Shown here: positions 42,401 through 50,063 of the stretch, piece by piece
Position numbering within the stretch: the first letter of the stretch is position 1
Layout of the letters: the number at the start of each line of letters is the position of its first letter
Origin: Haemophilus parainfluenzae
Lineage (GTDB): Bacteria; Pseudomonadota; Gammaproteobacteria; Enterobacterales; Pasteurellaceae
NCBI RefSeq assembly: GCF_003253005.1
Contig: NZ_QEPZ01000006.1
Location: 1-64,000 of the forward strand
Reading direction: 5' to 3'
DNA length: 64,000 bases
Position numbers and translations under genes: made by a program
The notes under the pieces: generated by a model
What the model was told of the DNA's origin: nothing
The model's database searches: none
Seen by the model: the letters and a program-made list of their open reading frames with translations, nothing else

Positions 42401-43960
42401 AAACAAGTACAGCAACGTGTATTTGCTTTGGCGGATGTGGTGCAACGTAAAAATCACTTCAGCTATGAAGATGCTGGTCAAGCAGAAACATCAGAGCTTA
42501 ATGAGCAACTTCGTCAACGTTTGGAGCTATTACAGGCACAGCGTGATGCTCAACGTGAACAATTACGTCAAAAACAAAGCCAATTTGCACAATACAACCA
42601 AGTATTTATCCAATTACAAAGTTCTTATGACAGTAAAAATCAATTGTTAAAAGAATTAATCGCTGAGATTGGTGAATTGGGCGTACGTGCTGATGAAGGG
42701 GCAGAGGAACGTGCAAGAAATCGCCGTGATGAGTTATATCAACAACTTTCAACCAGTCGTCAACGTCGTTCTTATGTTGAAAAACAATTAACGCTTATTG
42801 AAAGCGAAGTGGATAACTTAAATAAACGTATTCGTAAAGCAGAACGTGATTACAAAACTCAACGTGAGTTAGTTGTGGCAGCTAAAGTCAGCTGGTGCGT
42901 GGTTATCCGTTTATCTCGTAATTCCGATGTGGAAAAACGACTCAATCGCCGTGAATTAGCTTATTTATCTGCTGATGAACTACGTTCAATGTCGGATAAA
43001 GCATTAGGTGCACTACGTACTGCAGTGGCTGATAATGAATATCTCCGCGATGCATTGCGTATCTCTGAAGACAGCCGTAAACCGGAAAATAAAGTTCGCT
43101 TCTTTATTGCTGTCTATCAACATCTTCGTGAACGTATTCGTCAGGATATTATTAAAACTGATGATCCGATTGATGCAATTGAGCAAATGGAAATTGAGCT
43201 TAATCGCTTAACAGAAGAATTAACTGGCCGTGAGAAAAAATTGGCGATCAGTTCTGAAAGTGTGGCGAATATTATGCGTAAAACCATTCAACGTGAACAA
43301 AATCGTATTCGCATGTTGAACCAAGGTCTACAAAATATTGCCTTCGGTCAGGTGAAATCGGTACGTTTAGTGGTCAATATTCGCGATACACATGCGATGT
43401 TGCTTGATGCGCTGTCAGGTAAACAGGAAGAATATCAAGATTTATTCAGTGATAATCGTATCACCTTCTCTGAAGCCATTGCGAAACTTTATCAACGCAT
43501 TAACCCGCATCTTGATATGGGCCAACGCACAGCACAAACTATCGGTGAGGAATTATTAGATTACCGTAATTACCTTGAGTTAGAAGTTGAAGTCTTCCGT
43601 GGTGCTGATGGCTGGTTACGTGCTGAAAGTGGCGCATTATCAACAGGTGAAGCGATCGGTACGGGTATGTCTATTCTATTAATGGTTGTACAAAGCTGGG
43701 AAGAGGAAAGCCGCCGTATTCGTGGTAAAGACATCGTACCATGTCGCTTACTATTCTTGGATGAGGCAGCGCGTTTAGATGGTAAATCCATTTCCACCTT
43801 GTTCGAACTTTGCGAACGTTTGGATATGCAATTACTTATCGCAGCACCGGAAAACATTAGCCCTGAAAAAGGGACAACCTATAAACTGGTGCGTAAAATC
43901 GCCGGCAACCAAGAACAAGTTCATGTGGTTGGTTTGCGTGGCTTTGGCGCAACAGAGTAG
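39443..43960 (+). CDS. mukB: Chromosome partition protein MukB (SMC-like ATPase)
   Basis: The 1505-aa SMC-like subunit of the MukBEF condensin, which organises chromosomal loops and acts with topoisomerase IV. The head has Walker [11 protein letters not shown] near residue 70 and, at the C-terminus, the signature [15 protein letters not shown] and Walker [14 protein letters not shown]. Long coiled coils flank a hinge near the middle. In E. coli MatP keeps MukBEF out of the terminus; here the operon itself lies about 11-17 kb from dif. Several uptake signals are embedded. Confidence 0.98.
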   Translation: MSDVLELENEIYQDEPEQSTEQVEEEFIAPVLNQHNGVERGKFRSLTLINWNGFFARTFDLDELVTTLSGGNGAGKSTTMAGFVTALIPDLTLLHFRNTTEAGSTGGSRDKGLHGKLRPGVCYAVLDTINSRHQRILVGVRLQQIAGRDKKVDLKTFSIQGVELSLNPTALFTETVGERQARVLNLNELKDKIENLGAQFKQYHSITDYHGMMFDLGIIPKRLRSASDRSKFYKLIEASLYGGISSAITRSLRDYLLPENLGVRKAFQDMESALRENRMTLEAIKVTQSDRDLFKHLITETTNYVASDYMRNANERRGNIEAALCFRRDWYKAKAEQALSQHRLIDLSREAAELAENERTLEVDHQSAADHLNLVLNALRHQEKVSRYQEDVAELTEKLEEQKMVVETATEQLEESQAQFEQTELEIDQVRAQLADYQQALDAQQTRALQYQQAIAALEKAKTLCGLADLSVKNAEDYQAEFAAHAESLTEQVLELEHKMSISEAAKSQFDKAYQLVCKIAGDMPRSSAWESAKELLREYPTQKIQAQQTPQLRAKLHELEQRYAQQQSAVKLLADFNQRADLSLETADELEAYHAEQEELIESLNEELAEQVENRSTLRQKRESLTALYEENARKAPAWLTAQAALERLQEQSGETFEHSQDVMHFMQSQLVKERELTIQRDNLEKQRQQLDEQISRLSQPDGSEDARLNVLAERFGGVLLSELYDDVPIEDAPYFSALYGPARHAIVVRDLNTVREQLANLEDCPDDLYLIEGDPNAFDDSVLSAQELEMGVVVQVSDRELRYSKFPQIPLFGRAAREKHLEELQAKRDEIAEEYAQIAFDVQKCQRLHEHFSQFVGLHLALAFQPNPEEVMAEINQERNEIDRELNQFSSTEQQIRIKLDNAKEKMQLLNKLMPQLNLLADEELLDRIEECREQLDIAEHDESFIRQHGVALSQLEPIANTLQSDPENYERLKSDLTQAVERQKQVQQRVFALADVVQRKNHFSYEDAGQAETSELNEQLRQRLELLQAQRDAQREQLRQKQSQFAQYNQVFIQLQSSYDSKNQLLKELIAEIGELGVRADEGAEERARNRRDELYQQLSTSRQRRSYVEKQLTLIESEVDNLNKRIRKAERDYKTQRELVVAAKVSWCVVIRLSRNSDVEKRLNRRELAYLSADELRSMSDKALGALRTAVADNEYLRDALRISEDSRKPENKVRFFIAVYQHLRERIRQDIIKTDDPIDAIEQMEIELNRLTEELTGREKKLAISSESVANIMRKTIQREQNRIRMLNQGLQNIAFGQVKSVRLVVNIRDTHAMLLDALSGKQEEYQDLFSDNRITFSEAIAKLYQRINPHLDMGQRTAQTIGEELLDYRNYLELEVEVFRGADGWLRAESGALSTGEAIGTGMSILLMVVQSWEEESRRIRGKDIVPCRLLFLDEAARLDGKSISTLFELCERLDMQLLIAAPENISPEKGTTYKLVRKIAGNQEQVHVVGLRGFGATE

Positions 43961-43967
43961 TTTTTTT

Positions 43968-43997
43968 AAAGCGGTCAAAGCAATTGGCCGCTTTTTT
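43968..43997 (+). terminator. Terminator of mukFEB
   Basis: AAAGCGG (43968-43974) pairs with CCGCTTT (43988-43994) with extra CAA/TTG pairing inside, then TTT. Confidence 0.7.
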
Positions 43998-44030
43998 CAT
44001 TGTTATTTTTATAAGAATTTAGGACGAATT

Positions 44031-44903
44031 ATGCACAACCTTATTTTTGCCATTCTATGTAGTGTCGCAGTATCGGTGTTACTCAAAGTTGCGTGTAAGA
44101 AAAATATCATTATTGAACAAGCAATTGCGTTTAACTATATTATCGCCATTTCATTAAGTTATTTCTTACTCAAACCTGATTTCAAAGAATTAGAATTTAC
44201 CGAATATCTAGCACAAAGTGATAGCACACCTATTTTCCTGGCGTTAGGTATTTTATTACCAACTGTATTTATCATTATGTCTAAAGCGGTTGAATTTGCA
44301 GGCATCGTGCGTTCAGATGCCGCACAACGTTTATCGTTATTTCTACCGATTATTGCCTCTTTTATTATTTTCCATGAAACATTAAGTCAGCCAAAAATCG
44401 TTGGCATTATTTTGGCATTCATCGGTTTATTCTGTATTTTGAACAAGTCGAATGAACAAAGTGCGGTCACTTTTAAAGGTATTTTAGGTTTAATCGGTGT
44501 TTGGTTTGGCTATGGCACCATTGATATTTTATTCAAACAAGTAGCCAAAAGCGGGGGAGCATTCCCAACTACATTATTCATTGCTTTCTCATTAGCCGCT
44601 TGTGTCATGTTCCTGTATTTATTCCTAAAACGCACTCAATGGAGTGTGCCAAGCTTTATTGGTGGAATCATTTTAGGTGTATTGAATTTCTTCAACATCC
44701 TGTTTTACATTAAAGCTCACCAAAGTTTCGGACAAAACCCAACCTTAGTTTTTGCGGGAATGAATGTTGGTGTTATTTGTTTAGGGACCATCACCGGCGC
44801 ATTTTTCTTCAAAGAAAAAATCAGCAAAATCAACTGGCTTGGTGTGCTTGTCAGCCTTTCAGCAATTTTCTGTTTATATTATTTAGATAAAATTTTGGCT
44901 TAA
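44031..44903 (+). CDS. EamA/DMT-superfamily transporter
   Basis: A 290-aa protein with about ten hydrophobic segments, beginning MHNLIFAILCSVAVSVLLKV. Two repeats are visible, each of about five spans, with EamA-like ends (IVRSDAAQRLSLFLPIIASFI and GAFFFKEKISKINWLGVLVSL). Drug/metabolite transporters export varied metabolites; the substrate is unknown. The ATG at 44031 follows AGGA; a longer frame from inside mukB is spurious. sbcB starts 2 bases after its stop. Confidence 0.85.
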   Translation: MHNLIFAILCSVAVSVLLKVACKKNIIIEQAIAFNYIIAISLSYFLLKPDFKELEFTEYLAQSDSTPIFLALGILLPTVFIIMSKAVEFAGIVRSDAAQRLSLFLPIIASFIIFHETLSQPKIVGIILAFIGLFCILNKSNEQSAVTFKGILGLIGVWFGYGTIDILFKQVAKSGGAFPTTLFIAFSLAACVMFLYLFLKRTQWSVPSFIGGIILGVLNFFNILFYIKAHQSFGQNPTLVFAGMNVGVICLGTITGAFFFKEKISKINWLGVLVSLSAIFCLYYLDKILA

Positions 44904-44905
44904 TT

Positions 44906-46327
44906 ATGGCAAACGATTTTAGTTTTTTTATCTACGATTACGAAAGTTTTGGTATCAATCCGGCAAGTGATCGTCCTGCTCAATTTGCTGGTATTCGTAC
45001 CGATGCAGATTTCAATATCATTGGTGAGCCGATTATGTTGTATTGCAAGCAAACCAATGATTATTTACCCGCCCCGGAAGCCGTAATGGTCACAGGAATC
45101 ACGCCACAAGAATGTAATGAAAAGGGGATTCCTGAACCTGAATTTGCCGCAAAAATTCTAGCTGAATTTTCACAACCTAACACCTGTGTTGTGGGTTACA
45201 ACAACATTCGTTATGACGATGAAATGACTCGTTATACCTTTTACCGTAACTTCATTGATCCCTATGAATATAGCTGGAAAAATGGCAATTCTCGGTGGGA
45301 TTTACTGGATTTAGTTCGAGCCTGTTATGCTTTGCGTCCAGAGGGAATCAATTGGGCTTATGACGATGATGGAATGCCAAGCTTTCGCTTAGAAAAACTC
45401 ACTAAAGCAAATGGTATTGAGCATGAAAATGCCCATGATGCGATGGCGGATGTGTATGCAACTATTGCCATGGCTAAATTAATCAAAGAAAAGCAGCCTA
45501 AATTATTTCAATTCTTCTTTGAGCATAGAGGTAAAAAGGAAATTGAAAAACTGATCGATACAGCTGAAATGACACCATTAGTGCATGTTTCGGGCATGCT
45601 AGGGAATTATTGCGGCAATTGTGCTTGGGTGGCACCATTAGCATGGCATCCAACTAATCAAAATGCCGTAATCGTTTGTGATTTATCAGGTGATATTGAT
45701 AATTTACTCAGTAAAAGTGCGGTTGATTTGCGACAAGATTTATATACCAAGAAAAGCGAGCTAGAAGAAAGAGGAGTTCCATCAGTCCCACTAAAATTGG
45801 TTCATATTAATAAATGCCCAATTTTGGCTCCTGCAAAAACGTTACTACCAGAAAATGCAGCTAGTTTAGGGATAGACAGACAACATTGCTTAGATAATTT
45901 AGCAAAATTGCGCCAATCCTTAGATATTCGTGAGAAAGTTATTGAAATCTTCTCAGAAGAGCGCGAATTTGAGCCGAGCGATAATGTAGAAACTGAACTT
46001 TATAACGGTTTCTTTAGCAATGCCGATAAAAACAATATGGCTATTTTACGTGATTTACCACCTGAAAAATTAGCTGTTCATGGTTTAGCATTTGAAGATA
46101 AACGAATTCCTGAATTGTTATTCCATTATCGTGCAAGACATTTCTACAAAACCCTAAATCGTGCTGAGCAAATCAAATGGCAAAAATATCGCCAACGTAA
46201 ATTAGAACAAAGTGCGGTTAAATTTGAAGAAAGTTTACAGCAGCTAGCAGAGGAATATTCGGATAATCCAACCAAACTGAATTTACTGCAACAGGTTTAT
46301 GAGTACGGAGCAAAACTGTTATCTTAA
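44906..46327 (+). CDS. sbcB: Exodeoxyribonuclease I
   Basis: ExoI (473 aa) is a processive 3'-5' single-strand exonuclease used in repair and recombination. The DEDDh acidic residues start in FFIYDYESFG, continue in GYNNIRYDDEMTRYTFYRNF, and end at ENAHDAMADVYATI. The C-terminal ExoI-type domain is present. It is the last gene before the prophage and ends with a strong terminator. Confidence 0.96.
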   Translation: MANDFSFFIYDYESFGINPASDRPAQFAGIRTDADFNIIGEPIMLYCKQTNDYLPAPEAVMVTGITPQECNEKGIPEPEFAAKILAEFSQPNTCVVGYNNIRYDDEMTRYTFYRNFIDPYEYSWKNGNSRWDLLDLVRACYALRPEGINWAYDDDGMPSFRLEKLTKANGIEHENAHDAMADVYATIAMAKLIKEKQPKLFQFFFEHRGKKEIEKLIDTAEMTPLVHVSGMLGNYCGNCAWVAPLAWHPTNQNAVIVCDLSGDIDNLLSKSAVDLRQDLYTKKSELEERGVPSVPLKLVHINKCPILAPAKTLLPENAASLGIDRQHCLDNLAKLRQSLDIREKVIEIFSEEREFEPSDNVETELYNGFFSNADKNNMAILRDLPPEKLAVHGLAFEDKRIPELLFHYRARHFYKTLNRAEQIKWQKYRQRKLEQSAVKFEESLQQLAEEYSDNPTKLNLLQQVYEYGAKLLS

Positions 46328-46340
46328 CCTTATACATATC

Positions 46341-46353
46341 GTGACACAGTCAC
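46341..46353. other. matS-like palindrome
   Basis: GTGACACAGTCAC differs from the MatP site consensus GTGACRNYGTCAC at one position (A for Y). It lies about 300 bases from the XerC arm of the dif region. MatP binding here is inference from the sequence and position. Confidence 0.45.
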
Positions 46354-46370
46354 ACAAATACCATTCATCA

Positions 46371-46412
46371 AAAACGTAAATCTTAATCCCTGAGATTTAC
46401 GTTTTTCTTTTT
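46371..46412 (+). terminator. Terminator of sbcB
   Basis: AAAACGTAAATCT (46371-46383) pairs with AGATTTACGTTTT (46393-46405) and runs into CTTTTTTTT. Confidence 0.92.
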
Positions 46413-46445
46413 TTAATCTGATGATATTCACCTAATAAAATAACG

Positions 46446-46466
46446 CAGAATTCACGTAGCGTTGTC
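46446..46466 (+). repeat. Left copy of a 21-bp inverted repeat flanking the dif region
   Basis: CAGAATTCACGTAGCGTT and three further bases match the reverse complement of 55046-55066 at 20 of 21 positions. The two copies would be about 190 and 147 bases from dif before the prophage inserted. Confidence 0.7.
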
Positions 46467-46578
46467 ATTATTTGATACAAATAAACTTCTTTATTTTTTC
46501 CTTACATTACATTTTATAGTGTATAAATCATTATTTAATCTTGTTACAAGACTTTGCCTTACTAGATTTTACATTGCT

Positions 46579-46661
46579 TAAGCAGTATTTGTGACCTGTG
46601 CATAACTCTGTGATCTTATTAATGCGTAGCTTTCACTAACCTTGTAATTAATTTCGCATAA
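46579..46661 (+). repeat. Left copy of the 83-bp dif-flank direct repeat (chromosomal side)
   Basis: This stretch, ending in the XerC arm ATTTCGCATAA (46651-46661), matches 54800-54882 at 79 of 83 positions in the same orientation. Weaker similarity continues upstream. It marks the left end of the prophage. Confidence 0.9.
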
Positions 46662-46756
46662 TGGTTTTTCGGATTATGTTACAATTCGAAGCGCGGTATA
46701 ATAGCGCACGCACCGCGCAAGAATTTACACATAATCCGCTATTATGCGAAATTAAT
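46647..46756 (+). other. CTX-type attP/attL hairpin with two dif-like sites
   Basis: ATTAATTTCGCATAAT (46647-46662) is perfectly complementary to 46741-46756, and GGATTATGT (46671-46679) to 46729-46737, with an inner GCGCGGT/ACCGCGC stem (46691-46697, 46712-46718). Each strand of the stem is a dif-like site: XerC arm, a spacer of 12 bases (46662-46673) on the left and 7 on the right, and an XerD-like TTATGT arm. CTX-phi carries the same arrangement, used as folded ssDNA by host XerC/XerD. Use here is inference from this match. Confidence 0.8.
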
Positions 46757-46767
46757 TTATTGATTTT

Positions 46768-47058
46768 ATGGCAGATATTACATTAAAAGACATAACACCG
46801 ATACATTTTCTGAATGCGGTTAGATTATTGAAAATGGATGATTACCGAGTTTATTGTACGATTGATACTATTGAGATTAGGTTTGAGTCTAAGCGATTTT
46901 ACACAAGACAGGAAAGCGATCTCCGGTTCGATTTATGTGAACATTTGGCTGCATTTTTGACTGAGCTTAGAAATTCAAGTGTGCCAATAGATAAGGATGA
47001 TTTCATTAAAGTGTTTAGCCCGATTCCCTCAAGAAGAAGATTTTTCAGAAGAAAATAG
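46768..47058 (+). CDS. Hypothetical phage protein, 96 aa
   Basis: An open frame just inside the attP hairpin, starting MADITLKDITPIHFLNAV and ending in a strongly basic SRRRFFRRK. No family is recognised and no membrane segment or signal peptide is seen. The ribosome site is poor, so translation may be low or start elsewhere. It is followed by a strong bidirectional terminator. It could be an accessory or host-interaction gene. Confidence 0.55.
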   Translation: MADITLKDITPIHFLNAVRLLKMDDYRVYCTIDTIEIRFESKRFYTRQESDLRFDLCEHLAAFLTELRNSSVPIDKDDFIKVFSPIPSRRRFFRRK

Positions 47059-47080
47059 CCAGCAATTTGCTGGCTATTTT
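47052..47080. terminator. Bidirectional terminator within the prophage
   Basis: AAAATAGCCAGCAA (47052-47065) is perfectly complementary to 47067-47080, with A and T runs at both ends. It separates the convergent 96-aa and DUF3892-like genes. Confidence 0.9.
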
Positions 47081-47082
47081 GG

Positions 47083-47415
47083 CTAAAATTCAGGTAAATT
47101 TTCTAAATTATCAGACTTTCTTTTGTTTCCTGCGGTTGTGATGAACTCATCATTATAGAGAACTACATCATCCCCAGTAATCAATGTACCATTTTTTTTC
47201 GTACCAGTTTTGATTGATAATTTTTCTGTTTTCAGTAAGGAAACTATTAATTCTCTAGATAAACTGAACATGGAGCCATCTGAAGTAAACTTTACTTTGA
47301 CACTACTGATAACATTGCGATCTTCATCATATTTAACTTTATAAATGTAGATATCTGGTTTATTTATTTCTTTTTCTATCATTATTTTTTGCATTAACTG
47401 TTTTATCCTTGTCAT
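47083..47415 (-). CDS. DUF3892-like phage protein, 110 aa
   Basis: A protein that begins MTRIKQLMQKIMIEKE and carries IYIYKVKYDEDRNVISSVKV and the ending KSDNLENLPEF, which resemble DUF3892 proteins. The ATG at 47415 follows an excellent AGGAGGAAGGA ribosome site; a longer start is not needed. It shares the minus strand with the candidate repressor upstream and is likely in its transcript. Function is unknown; such genes often lie in variable parts of mobile elements. Confidence 0.6.
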   Translation of the reverse strand: MTRIKQLMQKIMIEKEINKPDIYIYKVKYDEDRNVISSVKVKFTSDGSMFSLSRELIVSLLKTEKLSIKTGTKKNGTLITGDDVVLYNDEFITTAGNKRKSDNLENLPEF

Positions 47416-47498
47416 TCCTTCCTCCTGTGGTTGTTTTTTGCTCAAAAAAGTTCGGGGGTTCTGTAACACCCGAACTTTACCGCAATATTCTGCGGTAT

Positions 47499-47684
47499 TT
47501 ATTGGTTTTGTTTTTCGTTGTGTTCAATATATGCGGCTGCATCTTTCGCAAAATGATCAACTAAAACATTCATTACTTCAGTCCATTTTACTGGTCTTCC
47601 AATTTTCATGCCTACTTCCATGGCTAAGCGTTCGACTTTAATTTTCTTGTCTAATTTTATGTTAAAGCTAGCTGTAGTTTTCAT
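47499..47684 (-). CDS. Candidate ribbon-helix-helix repressor of the prophage
   Basis: A 61-aa protein with a short strand (ASFNIKLDKKI) followed by two helices (KVERLAMEVGMKIGRP and WTEVMNVLVDHFAKDAA), the plan of Arc/MetJ-type ribbon-helix-helix repressors. It is transcribed away from the replication gene, with an array of tandem repeats between, the position held by rstR in CTX-phi. It is therefore the best candidate for the lysogeny repressor, by inference. Confidence 0.6.
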   Translation of the reverse strand: MKTTASFNIKLDKKIKVERLAMEVGMKIGRPVKWTEVMNVLVDHFAKDAAAYIEHNEKQNQ

Positions 47685-47729
47685 GTTGGATTCTCTCTTT
47701 TCTGCATCTGTATAGATGTTGTTACACTT

Positions 47730-47769
47730 AAATATTTTAATATTTTAATATTTTAATATTTTAATATTT
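47730..47769. repeat. Five tandem 8-bp AT repeats
   Basis: TAATATTT is repeated four times without error (47738-47769) after AAATATTT (47730-47737). It lies between the candidate repressor and the replication gene and could be an operator array, an AT-rich unwinding region, or a repeat that varies in number. Confidence 0.85.
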
Positions 47770-47800
47770 GTAGTATAAACTTTTTTACCTAATATTCATT

Positions 47801-47868
47801 TTACCTATTTACCTTTTAAGGTGAAAGTGATATAAATACCTAAAATACTTTTTTAGGTAAATAGGTAA
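47801..47868 (+). promoter_or_regulatory. rep promoter region with ACCT/AGGT inverted repeats
   Basis: TTACCTATTTACCT (47801-47814) is perfectly complementary to AGGTAAATAGGTAA (47855-47868). Two smaller hairpins using the same ACCT/AGGT elements lie inside. A promoter, TTTACC (47808-47813), 17 bases, TATAAA (47831-47836), overlaps the left arm, and the right arm holds the AGGT ribosome site of the replication gene. The layout suggests autoregulation at DNA or RNA level. Confidence 0.6.
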
Positions 47869-47873
47869 CAAAA

Positions 47874-49022
47874 GTGTCTTTATTTATTGACTGGTTAGAA
47901 ATAGAGCAGGACTTTGGGGTAGAAATCCCTGAAGATGTTTTGCTTTCTATTTATGGTGAATATTTAATGGTCGTTACTGAAGGCGGCGAAATTAAAAAAA
48001 GTAGAGTAACAGGAAAGTATCGTCATAAAGGCAGTTATTGTGATGAGGTTAAAATTAAAATTTCGGGTTCTATTATTCGTATGGAAGGAAACCCAAGTAG
48101 ATGGGGTCGAGTAGAAAATGTTTTTGGTTTTGATACTGTAGATAGTTGCGTTTCCTGTTTCAATTCAATTCTTTCCTCTCTTAAATTACCAATCTTTACT
48201 CGTTGCACTGAAATTTTTTATCGCCAAGGCGAAGATGGTTCTAAGGTCTCAAAATTTTCTAATGGCGCAATTATTAAACGTTTAGATATTACCACTAATA
48301 AAGCTGTTGGTAAGGGTAATGAGCGTACATTTCTAAAAGCCTTATCACAGATGCGTTATAGAAATTCTATTGGCAGACTTCATACAGATGGTTGCACCAC
48401 GGATTGGCTTAGTAAAAAAGAAAAAGCCAATTTAATTTATCCAAGTTGTTATATAAAACACGAAGAAATGCGAGTTCATTCTTATAACAAGATTAAGCGT
48501 AAATTTGGTGAAGAATCAAAAGAGTTTAGATATTACAGAAGTGTTTATGAGTATTGCAGAGAAAATGGAGTAGTCCGTTTTGAGCAAAAATTAAAATCAA
48601 GATATTTGCAGCGTGAAAATTTATGTTATTGGGGAATTAGTGATTTTTCAGTATTAGAAAATTTACAGAAGGAATTTATTGACATGTATAAAAAGCTAAA
48701 TGTAAGTCAGTATGATTTAGAAACCATTGCTGAACAATTAGTTTCTCAAGGGATTGTTGATACATTGAGAAAAGCAACAACTTCAGCATATTACGCAATG
48801 TTATGGGCTAGTGGAAAAGATTTAGGCCTAAAATCTCGTCAATATGAAACTCATAGAGCAAGATTAAGAAAAATAGGTATTGATATTGCTAATCCTTGCG
48901 ATGTTGAGAAATTCCAAGCGGTTAGAGTTATCTCCTGTGAAAATATTATGGTTCGTCCATTTAAAGCCCCTGATTTTTATCAATTTCCAAGTAACGCTCC
49001 TCAGTTACGTTTTGTTGTTTAA
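47874..49022 (+). CDS. Phage replication initiation protein, II/X family
   Basis: A 382-aa protein that resembles the phage/plasmid replication family II/X (Ff gpII, CTX RstA). The central part has IIKRLDITTNKAVGKGNERTFL, a likely metal and substrate region, and a tyrosine-containing MRVHSYNKIKRKF followed by RSVYEYCRENGVVRFEQKLKS, typical of this family. It should nick the plus-strand origin and start rolling-circle replication. The start is GTG at 47874 with AGGT upstream. No truncation is seen. Confidence 0.85.
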   Translation: MSLFIDWLEIEQDFGVEIPEDVLLSIYGEYLMVVTEGGEIKKSRVTGKYRHKGSYCDEVKIKISGSIIRMEGNPSRWGRVENVFGFDTVDSCVSCFNSILSSLKLPIFTRCTEIFYRQGEDGSKVSKFSNGAIIKRLDITTNKAVGKGNERTFLKALSQMRYRNSIGRLHTDGCTTDWLSKKEKANLIYPSCYIKHEEMRVHSYNKIKRKFGEESKEFRYYRSVYEYCRENGVVRFEQKLKSRYLQRENLCYWGISDFSVLENLQKEFIDMYKKLNVSQYDLETIAEQLVSQGIVDTLRKATTSAYYAMLWASGKDLGLKSRQYETHRARLRKIGIDIANPCDVEKFQAVRVISCENIMVRPFKAPDFYQFPSNAPQLRFVV

Positions 49023-49061
49023 TAAATAAGTCTTTTCATCATTAATTAGGAGAAATCAATT

Positions 49062-49388
49062 ATGCGTACCGGATTTTATATTGTAGGTATCTTAAAAGGT
49101 TATAAATCTTCATCTTTCACTAATCGAGAGACTGGAGAAGTAAAAGATCGTCATAACATGGGGGTTCAATTACAAGAACCTGATGGTTATGGCGGCTATA
49201 ACACGTCAATTCAAGAAATCAAGATTGATGATCGTTCTATGAATGATGCGTTAAGAAATACGATTAATCGCTTAAAAGATAAGACTGTAATGGTGCTTGT
49301 TTATCCTCGTGAATGGGCTATGGAAAATGGCCGTAAAGGTATCACTTACAACTTTGATGAAAGTTCAATCATAGAAGAATTGAAATAA
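49062..49388 (+). CDS. Candidate single-stranded DNA-binding protein (gpV-like)
   Basis: A 108-aa protein rich in beta-strand pattern: MRTGFYIVGILKGYKSSSF then NRETGEVKDRHNMGVQLQE and a C-terminal KTVMVLVYPREWAMENG. Size and position directly after the replication gene match inovirus ssDNA-binding proteins that coat new plus strands. It has a strong AGGAG ribosome site. The call rests mostly on position; CTX RstB is an alternative analogue. Confidence 0.65.
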   Translation: MRTGFYIVGILKGYKSSSFTNRETGEVKDRHNMGVQLQEPDGYGGYNTSIQEIKIDDRSMNDALRNTINRLKDKTVMVLVYPREWAMENGRKGITYNFDESSIIEELK

Positions 49389-49477
49389 TGCGTGAATTTA
49401 TAGAAATGGTAGGAGCAAGTTTTATTGGTTGTGGTCTTGCTCTAACAATTTTTTATTTATTGGTATTTCATTTATGA
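49388..49477 (+). CDS. Small phage membrane protein, 29 aa (pVII/pIX-like)
   Basis: A tiny frame whose ATG overlaps the preceding stop (TAATG) and whose end overlaps the next start (ATGA). It encodes MREFIEMVGASFIGCGLALT then a hydrophobic IFYLLVFHL. Filamentous phages encode such single-span tip proteins just before the major coat gene. The overlaps on both sides support it being real. Confidence 0.7.
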   Translation: MREFIEMVGASFIGCGLALTIFYLLVFHL

Positions 49478-49731
49478 GTAATGAAATCGAGATTACAACG
49501 AAGTTATGTCAATCTCAATCAGGCATTAGTTGTAATGAAGTGGTTTTGAAAATACCACAGACAGAGGCCGTCAAACTTCAATCTGTGGCATTTTCAGGTA
49601 ATGAAAATCAAAACTTTTCGGCACAGGATTTTATTCATCATGTCGATAGTTTTGGCTTTTCATTTGGTCTGGTGCTTATTTTTTATTTGATAGCTAAATC
49701 TATTGGTTCAATTTTAGCTATTCTGAGATAA
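49474..49731 (+). CDS. Small phage membrane protein, 85 aa
   Basis: An 85-aa frame starting MSNEIEITTKLCQSQSG, with a soluble N-terminal half and one transmembrane helix near the C-terminus (FSFGLVLIFYLIAKSIGSIL). It overlaps the 29-aa gene by 4 bases. Position before the major coat suggests a minor coat or tip protein (pVII/pIX-like) but the N-terminal half is longer than usual. No family recognised. Confidence 0.65.
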   Translation: MSNEIEITTKLCQSQSGISCNEVVLKIPQTEAVKLQSVAFSGNENQNFSAQDFIHHVDSFGFSFGLVLIFYLIAKSIGSILAILR

Positions 49732-49765
49732 GCATCTCATTTTAACTCAGTACAAGGAGTTTATT

Positions 49766-49996
49766 ATGGCAAATCTTAAAAAATATCTTGTTTCAGCAGT
49801 TGTTTTGGGTTCTTCATTAAGTGCTTTTGCTCAAGGTGAAGCAGCTCAAAAGGTACAAATTGATGTAAATAGTATGCTTGGGCAAGTGGACTTTTCTACT
49901 GTAGTAGCAGGTATTCTTGCTGCCGGTGGGGTTCTTCTTGGTCCTCGAATTGCGAAAATGGGTATTCGATTTATTTTAGGTTTATTTGGCCGTTAG
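49766..49996 (+). CDS. Major coat protein (pVIII-like)
   Basis: A 76-aa precursor with a signal peptide (MANLKKYLVSAVVLGSSLSA, cleavage after AFA), an amphipathic mature N-terminus (QGEAAQKVQIDVNSMLGQVD), a transmembrane helix (TVVAGILAAGGVLLG) and a basic end (RIAKMGIRFILGLFGR). This is the exact plan of filamentous major coat proteins, which wait in the inner membrane and cover the DNA as it leaves. It has a strong AAGGAG ribosome site and a terminator straight after it. Confidence 0.9.
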   Translation: MANLKKYLVSAVVLGSSLSAFAQGEAAQKVQIDVNSMLGQVDFSTVVAGILAAGGVLLGPRIAKMGIRFILGLFGR

Positions 49997-50001
49997 GGAA
50001 A

Positions 50002-50025
50002 AAGGAGGGTTCCCCCTCCTTTTTT
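50002..50025 (+). terminator. Terminator between major coat and attachment genes
   Basis: AAGGAGGG (50002-50009) pairs with CCCTCCTT (50014-50021), then T-run. Ff phages have a terminator at this same point, which keeps coat transcripts high and downstream gene expression low. Confidence 0.92.
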
Positions 50026-50063
50026 ATTTATTAATCAATGATAAAGGGCTAGGTAATGTTTTT

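Noticed and set aside
43779..44030. N-terminal extension of the EamA transporter into mukB
   Set aside because: It overlaps the conserved end of mukB in another frame, and the ATG at 44031 has its own ribosome site.
46697..46702. Promoter inside the attP hairpin (perfect TATAAT)
   Set aside because: No acceptable -35 box at 16-18 bases; kept only as a possibility since the folded strand could create one.
47730..47769. CRISPR-like repeat
   Set aside because: The units are 8 bases with no spacers, so it is a simple tandem array.
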